A DNA stretch of 64,000 nt from Symbiodinium natans (GCA_905221605.1 CAJNDS010002209.1:210164-274163); one strand, 5' to 3'; shown: positions 10,324-20,935, counted from the stretch's first letter. Numbers and translations are program-made. The notes: a model not told the origin generated them from the sequence alone.

Positions 10324-10670
10324 ACCCTAAACCCTAAACCCTAAACCCTAAACCCTAAACCCTAAACCCTAAACCCTAAACCCTAAACCCTAAACCCTAA
10401 ACCCTAAACCCTAAACCCTAAACCCTAAACCCTAAACCCCAACCCTGAACCCTAAACCCTAAACCCTAAACCCTAAACCCTAAACCCGAAACCCTAAACC
10501 CACCTGGAGGAAGGGCTGCCGGCACCGGTCTGTGGGCCGTCTGCCGGGTGAGGACACGGGGTCGGCGGAGCCTAGCTCATGCGCAGGAGCCGAGGACTAG
10601 AATGGGTTTAGGGTTTATAAGGGCTTAGGGTTTAGGGTTTAGGATTTAGGGTTTAGGGTTTAGGGTTTTA
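10324..10670. repeat. Capped unit: long CCCTAAA array - 105 bp spacer - TTTAGGG
   Basis: The longest C-strand array here (10324-10500, about 25 units, near-perfect) is followed by the GC-rich spacer 10501-10604 and a G-strand array at 10605-10670. Confidence 0.95.
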
Positions 10671-10987
10671 GAGTTCAGAGTTTAATGGGCTTAGGGCTTC
10701 GCGAGAAGAATTTGTAGGGCTTTGCGGGCTTTAGGGCGGAGTGCTTCTTGGCTGAGTTGTTTAGGTGAGACGAGGCTGACCATTGGGTTTTGAGGGGAGT
10801 AGTCGAAGTACCCCAAACCCTAAACCCCAATAATCTCAAACATCATGTGTCCAGAGCCCTGAACCCTCCCAAAAGCCGCCCCTTCATTCATCGCATGACT
10901 AGGGGTTTTTGGGCTTAGGTTCAAGATTCTAAACATCACGTGAACCGCAGAGTGAAACAATCGAAGCTGATCGTTCGCACGCTCAAA

Positions 10988-11107
10988 GTAGGGGATAGGA
11001 TTAGGGGGACCCTTGGGGATATAGACCCTGTCAATAAGGTCCCTCTTTAAGAGAGCCAGAAGAGGGTTCAGAAGGGCTCCCTTTTAAGGGTCCCCTTTAT
11101 CCTACCT
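10988..11107. mobile_element. Family G inverted-repeat element
   Basis: The left end GTAGGGGATAGGATTAGGGG is mirrored by GGGTCCCCTTTATCCTAC on the right. AAGGTCCCTCTTTAAGAGAGCC lies inside. A left-part copy lies at 12238. Confidence 0.8.
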
Positions 11108-11534
11108 AGGACAAAGGCTCGGGCACACGTGGCGGAGCGTCCAACCGGCTGTGGATGGCCCAGACTTCCTTGCTTGGCTACACTCAGAAGGGTAGCTAAA
11201 AACTACTTTAGCTGCCTTATTAAGAAACCCAATAAACCCAAAAAGGCTAAGGATCTAAAGTTACAGTAAAGTACCACAAAGCTTGGAGGTTGCGAGTGTC
11301 GGGTTTCGAGGTTCGGGGGTTTCAGCTTTATGTGAGGCCTATGGAGTTAGAATAGGTATTTTGACCGGGTTTGAAGCCATCGGCAACCTTACCCAAAAGC
11401 CCCAAACCAAAGAACCAAAGAAGCAGCTTCCGCAAACCCTAAACCCTACAAGCGCTAAGCCCCAAAACCCTAAGTCCGAAACCACAAGCCCAAAGCCGTA
11501 AATCCTAAACCCCAAACCCCAACCCTAAGTCCCA

Positions 11535-11608
11535 ACTAAACCCTAAACCCCAAACCCCAAACCCCAAACCCCAAACCCTAAACCCTGAACCCTAAACCCT
11601 AAACCCTC
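11535..11608 (-). repeat. CCCTAAA/CCCCAAA array
   Basis: Alternating CCCTAAA and CCCCAAA units. The preceding 11280-11530 is eroded repeat plus unique sequence in which a 72-residue frame is repeat-derived. Confidence 0.9.
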
Positions 11609-11699
11609 CAACCAAGGCTCCAAGTCCTCCGACCCTGCCCGCTCTGGCGGGCAGGACCTGACGACGAAGTCCTGGAAGGCGTAGGCGCGCGAAACCCTA

Positions 11700-11800
11700 C
11701 TTTGGAGTAAACCCTGAAAAAATATATATACTTTTTAGGTATAAGTAGCCATTATAGGAACCCAGAACCAACAAAAGTATTAAAGTATAGTACTCCAAAG
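11700..11800. mobile_element. Family H inverted-repeat element, copy 1
   Basis: The ends CTTTGGAGTA and TACTCCAAAG are perfect inverted repeats. The interior has TATATACTTTTTAGGTA and AAAAGTATTAAAGTATAG. 101 bp. Confidence 0.88.
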
Positions 11801-11828
11801 CCCAGGAAAGGATTCTACAGACCCAAGA

Positions 11829-12143
11829 GTTTGGCGTTTAGGGTTTGGGGTTTAGGGTTTAGGGGTTTGGGGTTTGGGGGCTTGGGGGCTTGGGGGTTTG
11901 GGGGATTGGGGGTTTGGGGCTGTGGGGTTTGGGATGCCCTTTGTTTGTGCTTCTGTGGCTTGGGGGATTTATGGTTTTGGGCTCTTAGGGTTTAGGGCAG
12001 GGTTTCAGGGTTTTCCGGGCTTGGGTGTCTTGGGGCTTTAGGTTTTCGACTTGGGATCGGGGCGCCTAAGGCTTTAGGGTTTAGGGTTTAGGGTTTAGGG
12101 TTTAGGGTTTTAGGGTTTAGGGTTTAGGGTTTAGGGTTTAGGG
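11829..12143 (+). repeat. TTTGGGG-variant tract and TTTAGGG array
   Basis: 11829-11930 alternates TTTAGGG, TTTGGGG and CTTGGGGG. A near-perfect TTTAGGG array occupies 12074-12143. Confidence 0.88.
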
Positions 12144-12237
12144 CAGGATCTGGACTCAACCAAGTAGGCATGAGCCTTGAAAGTCTTGGAGACAGATGTC
12201 CTTCGTTCCTTTTCGGGGTACCTCGTAGAATACTCAG

Positions 12238-12312
12238 TTAGGGGATAGGATTAGGGGGACCCTTGGGGATATAGACCCTCTGAATAAGGTCCCTGTTTAA
12301 GAAAGCCAGAAG
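12238..12312. mobile_element. Family G left part (truncated copy)
   Basis: Matches 10988-11062 almost base for base, then diverges after AAAGCCAGAAG. The right inverted repeat is missing. Confidence 0.8.
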
Positions 12313-12423
12313 CCTAGAATAAGGCAGCTCAGCCCGCGCCGAGACTGCCTCTGAACACCGAACGGCCGCAAATAATGCATCCCTGCCATCCGCCCCGCCT
12401 CGCCTCACTCAATATACACTTAG

Positions 12424-12525
12424 CTTTGGAGTAGACCCTGGAAAAAAGTATATACTTTTTAGGTAATAAATAGCAATAATAGGAACCCAGAACCAAAAAA
12501 AGTATTAAAGTATAGTACTCCAAAG
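12424..12525. mobile_element. Family H inverted-repeat element, copy 2
   Basis: 102 bp, about 90% identical to 11700-11800, same ends. A minus-strand 101-residue frame running through it is repeat-derived. Confidence 0.88.
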
Positions 12526-12668
12526 CCCAGGACACTCTCCTCCCAAAACAGCAAAAAGCACATGGAGTCAAGCGTGCTGGGGGAGGGGCATTGAAGCAAG
12601 TGCTATGACGAAGGAGCTGATGGCAGGCAAACATCGAGTCGTATCCACATCCCTAGATTCCGGGGGGG

Positions 12669-12790
12669 TACTTGGAGGTTCAGGGTACTTGTAACCCAAT
12701 TAAAACTGCACTTATAAGCCCCCTAAGTCCCCTAAGTAGGTTATAAGTAGACTTATAGTGGGGGTTATAAGTACCCATGAACCTCCAAGT
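12669..12790. mobile_element. Family A inverted-repeat element
   Basis: TACTTGGAGGTTCAGGGTAC on the left, GTACCCATGAACCTCCAAGT on the right. The interior has CCCCTAAGTCCCCTAAGTAGG and TTATAAG blocks. Confidence 0.9.
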
Positions 12791-13373
12791 GGCCATGAAG
12801 CCCACAAGCCCTAGCCGAAAACCCATAAACCCCAGGGCCACAAACCCCTAACCCTGTAGTTTCCCTAAAACACAAAAGCTCCTGAGCCTCCGCCACGTAG
12901 GCCCCAATGGAACCCCCAATGGTAGAATGGTAGGGCTCGGTTCACACAAGGTTTAGGGCTTACTTGGGCTTTGGGCCTTGGGGTTTAGCACTTGGCATCG
13001 CCTAAAGCCTTAAAGCGGATGGAAAAACAAGGCCCCTCCAAGCCCGGCACGCATGTGGGCGTGACCTGCGAGCGGCTTCAGAATGTGCAGGGCTAAGAGA
13101 GCTGTTTGGGTCTGTAGGTGCCTGTTCAAGTAGACCGGGTATTTTGCGCAGCTTATATCAACAGCACCTTGTGATTACCAGGGGATGGATTGTGAAACGA
13201 ACCGGGCAAAGCCCTATTGCACCCTAAATCCTAAACCTTAAGCCCTGCACGTCTGCATCTGACTGATTGCGCAGTTTGAGGTTGAGGGGGGTTTTAGGGT
13301 TTAGGGCTTCAAAGCTCCAGGACCAGTGTGTGGGGGCTTGACGAACCTTTCTTCAACAACGCGGCGCAACATT
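12791..13373. other. Unique sequence, no gene seen
   Basis: Scattered telomere-like heptamers only. No array over three units, no element family and no supportable reading frame. Confidence 0.5.
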
Positions 13374-13374
13374 G

Positions 13375-13461
13375 CCCTAAACCCTAAACCCTAAACCCTA
13401 AGCCCTAAGCCCTAAGCCCTAAGCCCTAAACCCTAAACCCTAAACCCTAAACCCTAAGCCC
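13375..13461 (-). repeat. CCCTAAA/CCCTAAG array
   Basis: About 12 units, with a central block of CCCTAAG variants repeated four times. Confidence 0.95.
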
Positions 13462-13635
13462 TGCACCGTAACCTTGAGCCCAAGCCCTGCAAGCCCAAAA
13501 CCTTGAACCACTGGCTTGCGCAACCGCCTCTGACACGTACTCCGCACTGGCAAGGAACAGCGTTCCTGGGCAGGAACCCGGTTTTCTAAGGACTATATGG
13601 GCTCTTTGCATAGGCTTATGGTTGTATAAACAAGA

Positions 13636-13900
13636 CATATGTATATATATATATATATATATTCCGAATCCCTGAACCTTCAACCCTAAACCCCAAAACC
13701 CCTTAAACCTCCTAACCCATGTAAAGTTAGCCAGAAACCTGGAGCTGCAATTACATCTGCATAGGGTTAGCTCTCTGTCTCTATATATATATATATATAT
13801 CGATAAATAAATAAATATATATATATATATACAGGTATATGTATATACATATATATATATATATACGTATATACATGTATGTATATACGTATATATGGGT
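13636..13900. repeat. AT-rich microsatellites
   Basis: (TA)n at 13640-13662 and 13782-13800, (AATA)n and TATG/TACA-rich tracts to 13895. Minus-strand Tyr/Ile-rich frames across them are artefacts. Confidence 0.9.
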
Positions 13901-13965
13901 ATACAGAAAGGTTGCATAAGGTTATGCAGGGACTACACAAGGCCACAAAGGTTTCCAGGGCAAAA

Positions 13966-14450
13966 CCCTAAACCCTGAACCCTAAACCCTAAAACCCTAA
14001 ACCCTGAACCCTAAACCCTAAACCCTAACCCCTAAATCCTAAACCCTAAACCCAACCCAAAACCCAATTCAAAGCCAGGTTCGGGGAGACCAGTTGGCCG
14101 CATCCACGCGCACGTGTTCATGGCACAACCTTTGGGCGCACAGATCAAGGCCCCGGGGTTTAAACAGGGTCTAGAGCCGGTTGTTTAGGGTTTAGGGCTA
14201 GGGTTTAGGGTCTGTGGTTTAGGGTTTACGGTAGGGTTTGTGGTGTAGGGTTTAGGGGTTTAAGGCTAGGGTTTTGGGTCTGGGGTTTAGGGTTCATACT
14301 TAACAGGTAGGCTCTGGCGTTTAGGGGTCAAGGGCTTAAACAGGGTTGAGGATTGATGGTTTGGGGTTCAGGGGTTTAGGGCTAGGGGTTCGGGTCTAGG
14401 GTTTAGAGTCTGGGGGTTTGGTGTCTGGGGATTAAGGTCTGGGGTGCAGG
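13966..14450. repeat. CCCTAAA array, then long degenerate G-strand tract
   Basis: C-strand units at 13966-14055, a GC-rich spacer to about 14180, then eroded TTTAGGG/TCTGGGG units to 14450. Structure resembles an aged capped unit. Confidence 0.75.
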
Positions 14451-14629
14451 GTCAGCGCAGGATTCTTGGCTCAGGAAAGTTGTAGCAGACTTCACTTTGG
14501 CCTAGCGGACCATGGCAAAATTGTGTTGAGCGTACCGCGCGTACCTCGGGTTGCAGGCCAAGTTCCGTGTCGATGTTAGGGTCCAGCTAGGGGCTCAGTT
14601 GCAAAAGCCATGCACCCAAAAAGGAGAAA

Positions 14630-14633
<4 letters not shown>

Positions 14634-14668
<35 letters not shown>

Positions 14669-14745
14669 GAGAGAGGTGAGAGGAAGCAAGAGAGAGGAGA
14701 GAGGAGCGAGGAGAGAGCGAGGGAGAGAGGAGACAGATGGAGAGA
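14634..14745. repeat. (GA)n microsatellite
   Basis: GA dinucleotides with GGAGA and GAGCGA variants. Arg/Glu and Ser/Leu frames on the two strands are low-complexity artefacts. Confidence 0.95.
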
Positions 14746-14912
14746 GCATAGGCAAGTTGCCCCGGGCCTATGGTGCCTGCCTGGCATCTAAAAAATTGGA
14801 CAAGCATGGGTCCATGGATCAAGAAGCCCCAAGAGTCAAACCTCGACTTGGCTTTTCAGCAACCTGAAATCACAGGAACCTCTGCAGTTGACTATACCTT
14901 ACTACTGTGTAT

Positions 14913-15048
14913 TACTAGCTTGCCCAGAAAGCTAAGATTTAAAAGGGTCCCCCCCCCCCTCCAGTTGCTTAAAGGAACTTCTCACGGGAACCTAGCCCCC
15001 CCCCCCCCCCCTAAAACAAGAAAACAAGGGTACTGCTGGGCATCCTGG
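14913..15048. mobile_element. Family E element, degenerate, with poly-C tracts
   Basis: TACTAGCTTGCCCAG on the left, GGTACTGCTGGGCATCCTGG on the right. Two poly-C runs (about 14949, 15000) occupy positions also rich in C in the nested copy at 16837. Confidence 0.65.
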
Positions 15049-15501
15049 AGGTTTCATTTATGCAAGCCCGAGAAACATGTGTTGGGGTCAGGGTTTGGGA
15101 GGTTCCGCAGAGGCTCTTGTGCATGTTCGGCATTCAGTTGAAACAGGTTTCTTGAAAGTCGGGTCCGTGAATGGCGCGCTCATTGGTGAACCCGAACCCT
15201 TAGTTATAAAGCATAAACAACCGGGAAATGCAAAGGGTTCAATGCAAGCAGCTCCGAACCATCAGCGCCAACAAACCTGGATGTGACGGCAATGCGAAAA
15301 GGCTCGGGTTCTGGGGTTTGTGGTTAATAGGGTTTAGGTCTCAAGCTCAAGGAGTGTCATCTTCAAAAAGAAGTCAAACCACGAGGTCAATGGGTCGAAA
15401 ACAAGGGGCATCCTAGGTTTAGGGTGGTGCGCCTAGTGCTTTGGGTCTTTCGGGAGTCTGCATGCTGAGCTCTTTGAGGCTGAGAGGGCTTGAGGATAAG
15501 G

Positions 15502-15810
15502 CTAAACCCTAAACCCTAAACCCTAGACCCTAAACCCTAAACCCTAAACCCTATACCCTAGACCCTAAACCCTAGACCCTAAACCCTAAACCCTAAACCC
15601 TAAACCCTAAACCGCTGCAAGGTTCAGGAGCCCAGGGGGGTTCAGGGGTTTCAGGGGTTTCAGGCGTTTCAGGGGTTTAGGGCTGTTTAGGGGTTTCAGG
15701 GGGTTTAGGGCTGTTTAGGGGTTTCAGAGGGGGCTTAGGGGCTTTAGGGGGTTCAGGGGGGTTGAGGGGGTGGAGGGGGTTCAGGGTTTAGGGTTTTAGG
15801 GCTTTGAGGG
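15502..15810. repeat. CCCTAAA array followed by TTCAGGGG-variant array
   Basis: C-strand array 15502-15613 (with CCCTAGA variants), about 25 bp spacer, then G-strand variant units TTTCAGGGG/GTTTAGGGG to 15810. Confidence 0.88.
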
Positions 15811-15922
15811 TTTGGGGTTTGAATTTATGCTAGGACCGTTAAGGTATTGTCCCCTTGGAGGGTTCCTCCGAAAGTACCCCTGACATGGCTACCACTTTTC
15901 CGGAAGGAATGGTGCGACCTTT

Positions 15923-16022
15923 CTTGAAGGTTCATGCATACTTATAAGCAGGGTTGTAAGTGCTCCAAACAAGGTTCAAACCATCTTATATCCTTACTGT
16001 AAGTACCGATGGACCTCCAAGT
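15923..16022. mobile_element. Family A inverted-repeat element
   Basis: CTTGAAGGTTCATGCATAC on the left, GTACCGATGGACCTCCAAGT on the right. The interior is diverged. Confidence 0.75.
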
Positions 16023-16207
16023 AGGGTAAGCATGGCTTCTAGGTGGCTTCCGCCATGCGTGAGTCTCAACATAACCTTTGAGTACATACCAGCATGGGCC
16101 ATTAGGCCTTGGAATCCCCCTAACCAACCCATAAAGGGCTTTTTTGAGCTGGGTTACGGGGTATAATAGCCCATGCTGGTATGCAGGTTGCGGGGCAACG
16201 TCTCGGA

Positions 16208-16324
16208 ACCCTAAACCCTAAACCCTAAACCCTAAACCCTAAACCCTAAACCCTAAACCCTAAACCCCAAACCCCAAACCCTAAACTGAACCCTCAACCC
16301 TAAACTGAACCCTCAACCCTAAAC
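16208..16324 (-). repeat. (CCCTAAA)n array
   Basis: Eleven or more units, then two copies of the longer unit CCCTAAACTGAACCCTCAA. Confidence 0.95.
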
Positions 16325-16432
16325 AGGTTCCGCTGTGCTGCCACGAGGCGTGACGCTTACGGTCTGGAACTCCTTCAGCGGGCGCCTGCGGACCTGTTCG
16401 AGGGCAATGGACTGGGGCACTGAGATTGAGGG

Positions 16433-16582
16433 AATACCCTAAGGGTCCATGTACCTTAATATAGGGTTTAGGGGCTTTAGGGTTTCGGGTTTAGGGTTTA
16501 GGGGTCCCCAAAGTCCCTATATAGGAGGTACTGCCGAAGTCTTCCTTCTTTAGGTACGTGGACCCTCAATTGAGGATAATTC
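16433..16582. mobile_element. Family C element interrupted by a telomeric tract
   Basis: The arms AATACCCTAAGGGTCCATGTACC and TAGGTACGTGGACCCTC are family C ends. Between ATATAG and TCCCCAAAGTCCC lies about 40 bp of TTTAGGG-type repeats (16463-16511) that intact copies lack. Confidence 0.8.
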
Positions 16583-16683
16583 GCCTCGGCCCTAGCCGTG
16601 GGAGTCCCCCGTCTCAGAAACGGAGCCCAAAGCCACCTTCAATGATGGCCGAACCCTAGACTTCCAAGGAACCGGGATTGGAG

Positions 16684-16738
16684 TTTAGGGTTTAGGGTTT
16701 AGGGTTTCGGGTTTAGGGTTTAGGGTTTAGGGTTCAGG
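16684..16738 (+). repeat. (TTTAGGG)n array
   Basis: About eight units with one TTTCGGG variant. Confidence 0.95.
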
Positions 16739-16813
16739 GAACCGAATAAATTGGGTTTCCCAGAGCCGCTAGAGCCCCTGAGGAACCCATAATTGGGTCC
16801 TGGAAGGACAGGG

Positions 16814-17066
16814 TACTTGGAGGTTCCTGGGTACTATACTAGGCTGCCCAGTAACCTAGGCTTAAAAAGGGTGCCCTTTTTTGCTTGAAGGGGCTTATAA
16901 GGGAACCTACCCCCCCCCCCCCCCCCCAAAAAAAAAAGGGAATAAGGGTACTACTGGGCATCCTAGTATAAGTCTACTTATTACCTAATTAGACGACGTA
17001 TGGGGACCTAGGGGGCTTATAAGTACTGTTCTAATTGGGGTTGTAAGTACCCTGAACCTCCAAGTA
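16814..17066. mobile_element. Family A element with a family E element nested in it
   Basis: Outer ends TACTTGGAGGTTCCTGGGTA and GTACCCTGAACCTCCAAGTA belong to family A. At 16837-16968 an insert with CTAGGCTGCCCAGTA/TACTGGGCATCCTAG ends, flanked by TA, is family E. A C/A homopolymer pair (16910-16937) lies inside the insert. Confidence 0.85.
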
Positions 17067-17094
17067 AGGGAACCCGAAGTACAGGAGGTGGGGG

Positions 17095-17432
17095 GGTTAG
17101 GGTTTAGGGCTTGGGGCTTAGGGCTTAGGGTTTAGGGCTTAGGGTTTAGGGTTTAGGGTTTAGGGTTTAGGGTTTAGGGTTTAGGGTTTAGGGTTTAGGG
17201 TTTAGGGTTTAGGGTTTAGGGTTTAGGGTTTAGGGTTTAGGGTTTAGGGAGCAGCCTCCACCACCGGCTCCGTCGATGGGGAGCCCAGCATCTCACCTAT
17301 CAGGAGCCGCCATCGAATCGAGGCTTCAGGGATGATATGGGGGTTTCCGAATAGGGTTTAGGGTTTAGGGTTTAGGATTTAGGGTTTAGGGTTTAGGGTT
17401 TAGGGTTTAGGGCTTAGGTTTAGGGTTTAGGG
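17095..17432 (+). repeat. Two TTTAGGG arrays around a GC-rich spacer
   Basis: Arrays at 17095-17249 (about 22 units) and 17356-17432, same orientation on both sides of a unique 105 bp GC-rich segment. It differs from the usual capped polarity. Confidence 0.95.
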
Positions 17433-18006
17433 GGGGCACCTTGCATTCGGTGCAACCTCTGCGAACCTGCCCTAGCTGCCACGCCTTCCTCCTCGGAGGG
17501 CGGAAGGCAGGGAAAAAGCCAGCCAACACCTGCTCGCGCACTGGAGCCCTAAGGGTTTAGGGTTTCGGGTTTATGGTTCAGGGTTTAGGGGCTATTAGGG
17601 TGTAGGGGTTATTAGGGAATAGGGTTTAGGGCTTAAGGTTTGAGGTTCATGGTTGAGGCTTTAGGCTACTTAGCTGGTCCCTCAAGATGTAGAGAGGGGG
17701 TACCTACCCTCACCACCATGGACACCACACTTGAGGGAAACTGAGACCCTGAGCTGCAAAAGGTTTAGGGTTTAGGGCTTTTGGGAAACCCCAACAAAGC
17801 TAACCCGCTAAACCCAAGCCCCTGAACGAAGCCTAACTTTTTGGTTAAGGCTTCCGGAGAAGGTATCCCAAGCCTTAGGTCTCGAGATCTTTGTTATTGT
17901 TCGGTGAGTGGAGGAGTTTGAGGGTGCGGGCTTTGGGCGGGGGCAGGGTTTTCGGGTTCCGCGGGTTCTATGGGGTGAGATTGACACGACTGGATGCGGG
18001 TAATTG

Positions 18007-18080
18007 TTTAGGGTTTAGGGTTTAGTATTTAGGGTTTAGGGTTCACCCTAAACCCTAAACCCTAAACCCTAAACCCTAAG
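18007..18080. repeat. Head-to-head junction: TTTAGGG array meets CCCTAAA array
   Basis: G-strand units run to 18043 and, after TTCA, C-strand units run to 18080. This is the arrangement expected when two telomere ends fuse. Confidence 0.93.
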
Positions 18081-18149
18081 GGCACAGAGAGTCGAGAGGG
18101 TTGCCGGCCTCGGGCTTTTTGGGAGGGTTTGAAAAAGTCTGGAGAGATT

Positions 18150-18438
18150 CAGGGTTTAGGGTTTAGGGTTTAGGGTCTAGGGTTTAGGGTTCAGGTTCCA
18201 AGCATCAAGACCCCGAATCAAACAACCCCACATCCTAAGCCCCAAATCCCAAACCCCAAACCCTAAACCCCACCTCCGAAACCCCAAACCCGCGGCCCGG
18301 ACCCTAAACCCCAAACCGACAACCCTCAATCCTAAACTAAACCCAAAACCCAAAACCCAAAACCCTAAACCCTAAACCCTAAACCCCAAACCCTAAACCC
18401 CAAACCCCAAACCCTAAACCCCAAACCCTAAACCCCAA
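18150..18438. repeat. TTTAGGG units, then CCCTAAA/CCCCAAA array
   Basis: G-strand 18150-18193. Irregular C-strand units with many CCCCAAA and CCCAAAA variants 18237-18438. Confidence 0.85.
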
Positions 18439-18550
18439 CTCGCGCAACGGATGTGGCCTTCGGCGTCGGGGCTCGGCCCGGTGATGCGCGCGCAGACTCC
18501 AGCGTCCAGGAAGCAGCCTCCTCAGAACAGACAGGGGGTGGTGAAGAATG

Positions 18551-18712
18551 AACCCTAAACCCCAAACCCTAAACCCTAAACCCTAAACCCTAAACCCGAA
18601 ACCCGAACACCCAAACCAAAAACCCTGAAGCCCAACACCCCTGACCCCGAAACCTGAAGGAGTGTAAGGCCTCCGCTGCCATAAGGGTTTATTAGGGTTT
18701 AGGGTTTAGGGT
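18551..18712. repeat. Capped unit: CCCTAAA - eroded spacer - TTTAGGG
   Basis: C-strand 18551-18605, about 80 bp partly telomere-derived spacer, G-strand 18686-18712. Confidence 0.7.
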
Positions 18713-18981
18713 CACGTCCCATGGTCCTGACCGCCAAGGCATCACTGAAAAAACAATATGTCGCAGATGTTTTAGACATGTCATGGCTCGAGGCCCGGCT
18801 TACCTAAACGCCTAGATCGGGTTTAGGGTTTATGGTTTCGGGTTTAGGGTCCTACACCCCTATAAGTCCTAAATCCCCACCATAAACCCTACAGCCACCT
18901 AAACCCCAAACTCCTGAAGTCCGAGACCCCTAAGCAGGGTCTTGCGAGTTTCGGGGTCCGCATATAACTAGGGTACCCCTC

Positions 18982-19002
18982 GGGGGGGGGGGGGGGGGGG
19001 GG
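18982..19002. repeat. Poly-G run
   Basis: About 21 G residues. A comparable C18-20 run lies at 19438-19457. Confidence 0.97.
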
Positions 19003-19126
19003 GGTCTGAATCAGAGCTGTCTGTCATGAACGGCTTTTCGAGGTTGACGTTTCGAGCTCCGGATCTTCATCGATATGTGCATATGCATATAAACACAAAT
19101 CTCTACAGTTTACAATACACACATAC

Positions 19127-19246
19127 ATGTGGGTACTGCTCTAAACTAGGGTCTCTTTTTTGGGATTCTGCAGATTCCTTTGTCAAAGGTGCCGCCTTAT
19201 CATGGGTACCCAAAAAGGCGCCCTAGTTTAGGAAACTACCCATGTA
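19127..19246. mobile_element. Family I inverted-repeat element, copy 1
   Basis: CTCTAAACTAGGGTCTCTTTT on the left, GCGCCCTAGTTTAGG on the right. The interior GTGCCGCCTTATCATGGGTA recurs at 48445-48555. Confidence 0.75.
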
Positions 19247-19279
19247 CACACATGAAGGGGTTCTAGGCATCTTAGAAAC

Positions 19280-19311
19280 GGCTTCACAACTCCCCTGGGA
19301 GTTGTGAAGCC
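19280..19311. repeat. Perfect 32-bp palindrome
   Basis: GGCTTCACAACTCCC, 2-nt centre, then its exact complement GGGAGTTGTGAAGCC. Confidence 0.97.
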
Positions 19312-19372
19312 TAAACCCCAAGCCCTAAACCCTGAGAAAGTTTTAACTCGGAGTCCACCGCACAAGACCACG

Positions 19373-19430
19373 TTTAGGGTTTAGGGTTTAAGGTTTAGGG
19401 CTTGGGGGTTAGGGTTTAGGGTTTAGGGTT
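19373..19430 (+). repeat. TTTAGGG array
   Basis: About seven units with a few variants, just before a poly-C run. Confidence 0.9.
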
Positions 19431-19599
19431 TCCCACCGCCCCCCCCCCCCCCCCCCCTGCAGTCCTCTTAGGGTCTATAGGGTTTAGGATTTCAGGTTTG
19501 TGCCTTAAACTTCCCATGGCACCTTCCGAAAGCCTTACACCTCAGGGGTTTCTAGGCTCCAACTCGAAAACCTGTTGCAACCCTGCTCAACCCTGAACC

Positions 19600-20711
19600 C
19601 TAAACCCTAAACCCATCCGAGATGCTCAGAAGCTCCTTGCTCCTGTCACTGCGCCGGAGCGCCTCTCAAAGTCTCAGCCCCCTTGCCCTCCCCAAAACTA
19701 ATAGGGTTCAGGGTTGAGGGTTGAGTGTTTAGGGTCGGAACACTTGCTAATAATTGTCCTTATGCCCTACATAATTATGCTAGAATGACCCTCAAACCCT
19801 GTTCTACTTGAGGGCCCTATGATTTTTATTGTCCCAAAACAACGGAAATCAAGCCTGCAAACCCTGAAGAATGAAGAATACTCCTCCTCCTCCTCCTCCT
19901 CCACTCCTGATCCTACAGATACTACCTCATCATCATCCTCACCGCTCATCATGGCACCGGAGAAACCTCTGCTTTGGGTGTCGCGGCTTTCTTGGTGCAG
20001 TTGGCTTTGGCGTCCGGAGGTCCAGTAAGACTTAGGGCTTGGAGCTACAGACTGTACATAAACAAATGCACAAGGGCCAGGTGTCTAAGGGCTTCTCCTT
20101 TCCTGGATGGATGCGACTGAGTTCTGTGCTGAACTTAGGATCCACTTTACAGGCCCCCCTGTTCCCTGTTACCGTACGGCCCCCCTTCTCGTTGGGAGAC
20201 TAGGATGTGCAGAACCTACCATGTAGGGCTCAACACACTCTTGGGCATTCCTACGGTGATACTAGGGCCACGTTTGTGCATAGGCTCGACTGTTGTTTGA
20301 TTGCGGGGTGGGGTTGGGGTGGTGGACATAAATCTCGAAGCAGAACTGTATTAAATGAAAGAAGAAAGTGCCTTTGACCCTCCAAATCATCAAGCAGCTA
20401 CACATACGACATCCTACGTCGCCAACAGCAGAGCTAGAGGATTTCGTCATCAGGCAAGCCTGGTCAAGCCCTAATACTAAACCCTGAAACCCCTAAAACG
20501 GCGGGCCACAACGCCTAGTCCACTAATCCCCCGAAACCCTAAACCCTGCAACCCTAAACCCGATAAACGCTAAGCCCTAGCAAGTCGTAGGCCCCAAAAC
20601 CGAGCCTCAACCTCCCAAGCACGAGGCCCCAAACCCAAAACTCCCTGCGTAAGACCCAGGCCTTAAACAACCCAAAGCCCTATGGGCTTCCTCCCCAACC
20701 AAACTCTGGCA
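19600..20711. other. Unique stretch, no gene recognised
   Basis: Includes a TCC/TCA trinucleotide tract (19880-19945) that makes Ser- or Glu-rich frames, and eroded CCCTAAA scraps after 20460. Sequence 20040-20460 is neither repeat nor convincingly coding. Confidence 0.5.
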
Positions 20712-20935
20712 CCTAAACCCTAAACCCTAAACCCTAAACCCCAAACCCCAAACCCCAAACCCCAAACCCTAAACCCTAAACCCTAAACCTCTCGGAGCCT
20801 CCAGCTCAGCCTCGGGTACGGGCTTGCCCTGCAAAAAAAACAGCGCGCAAGTCTGTACAGTCCAAGGGGGCAGGGTTTAGGGTTTAGGGTTTAGGGTTTA
20901 GGGTTGAGGGCTTAGGGTTTAGGGTTTAGGGTTTA
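20712..20935. repeat. Capped unit: CCCTAAA - 84 bp spacer - TTTAGGG
   Basis: C-strand array 20712-20789 (with CCCCAAA units), GC-rich spacer 20790-20873, G-strand array 20874-20935. Confidence 0.93.
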
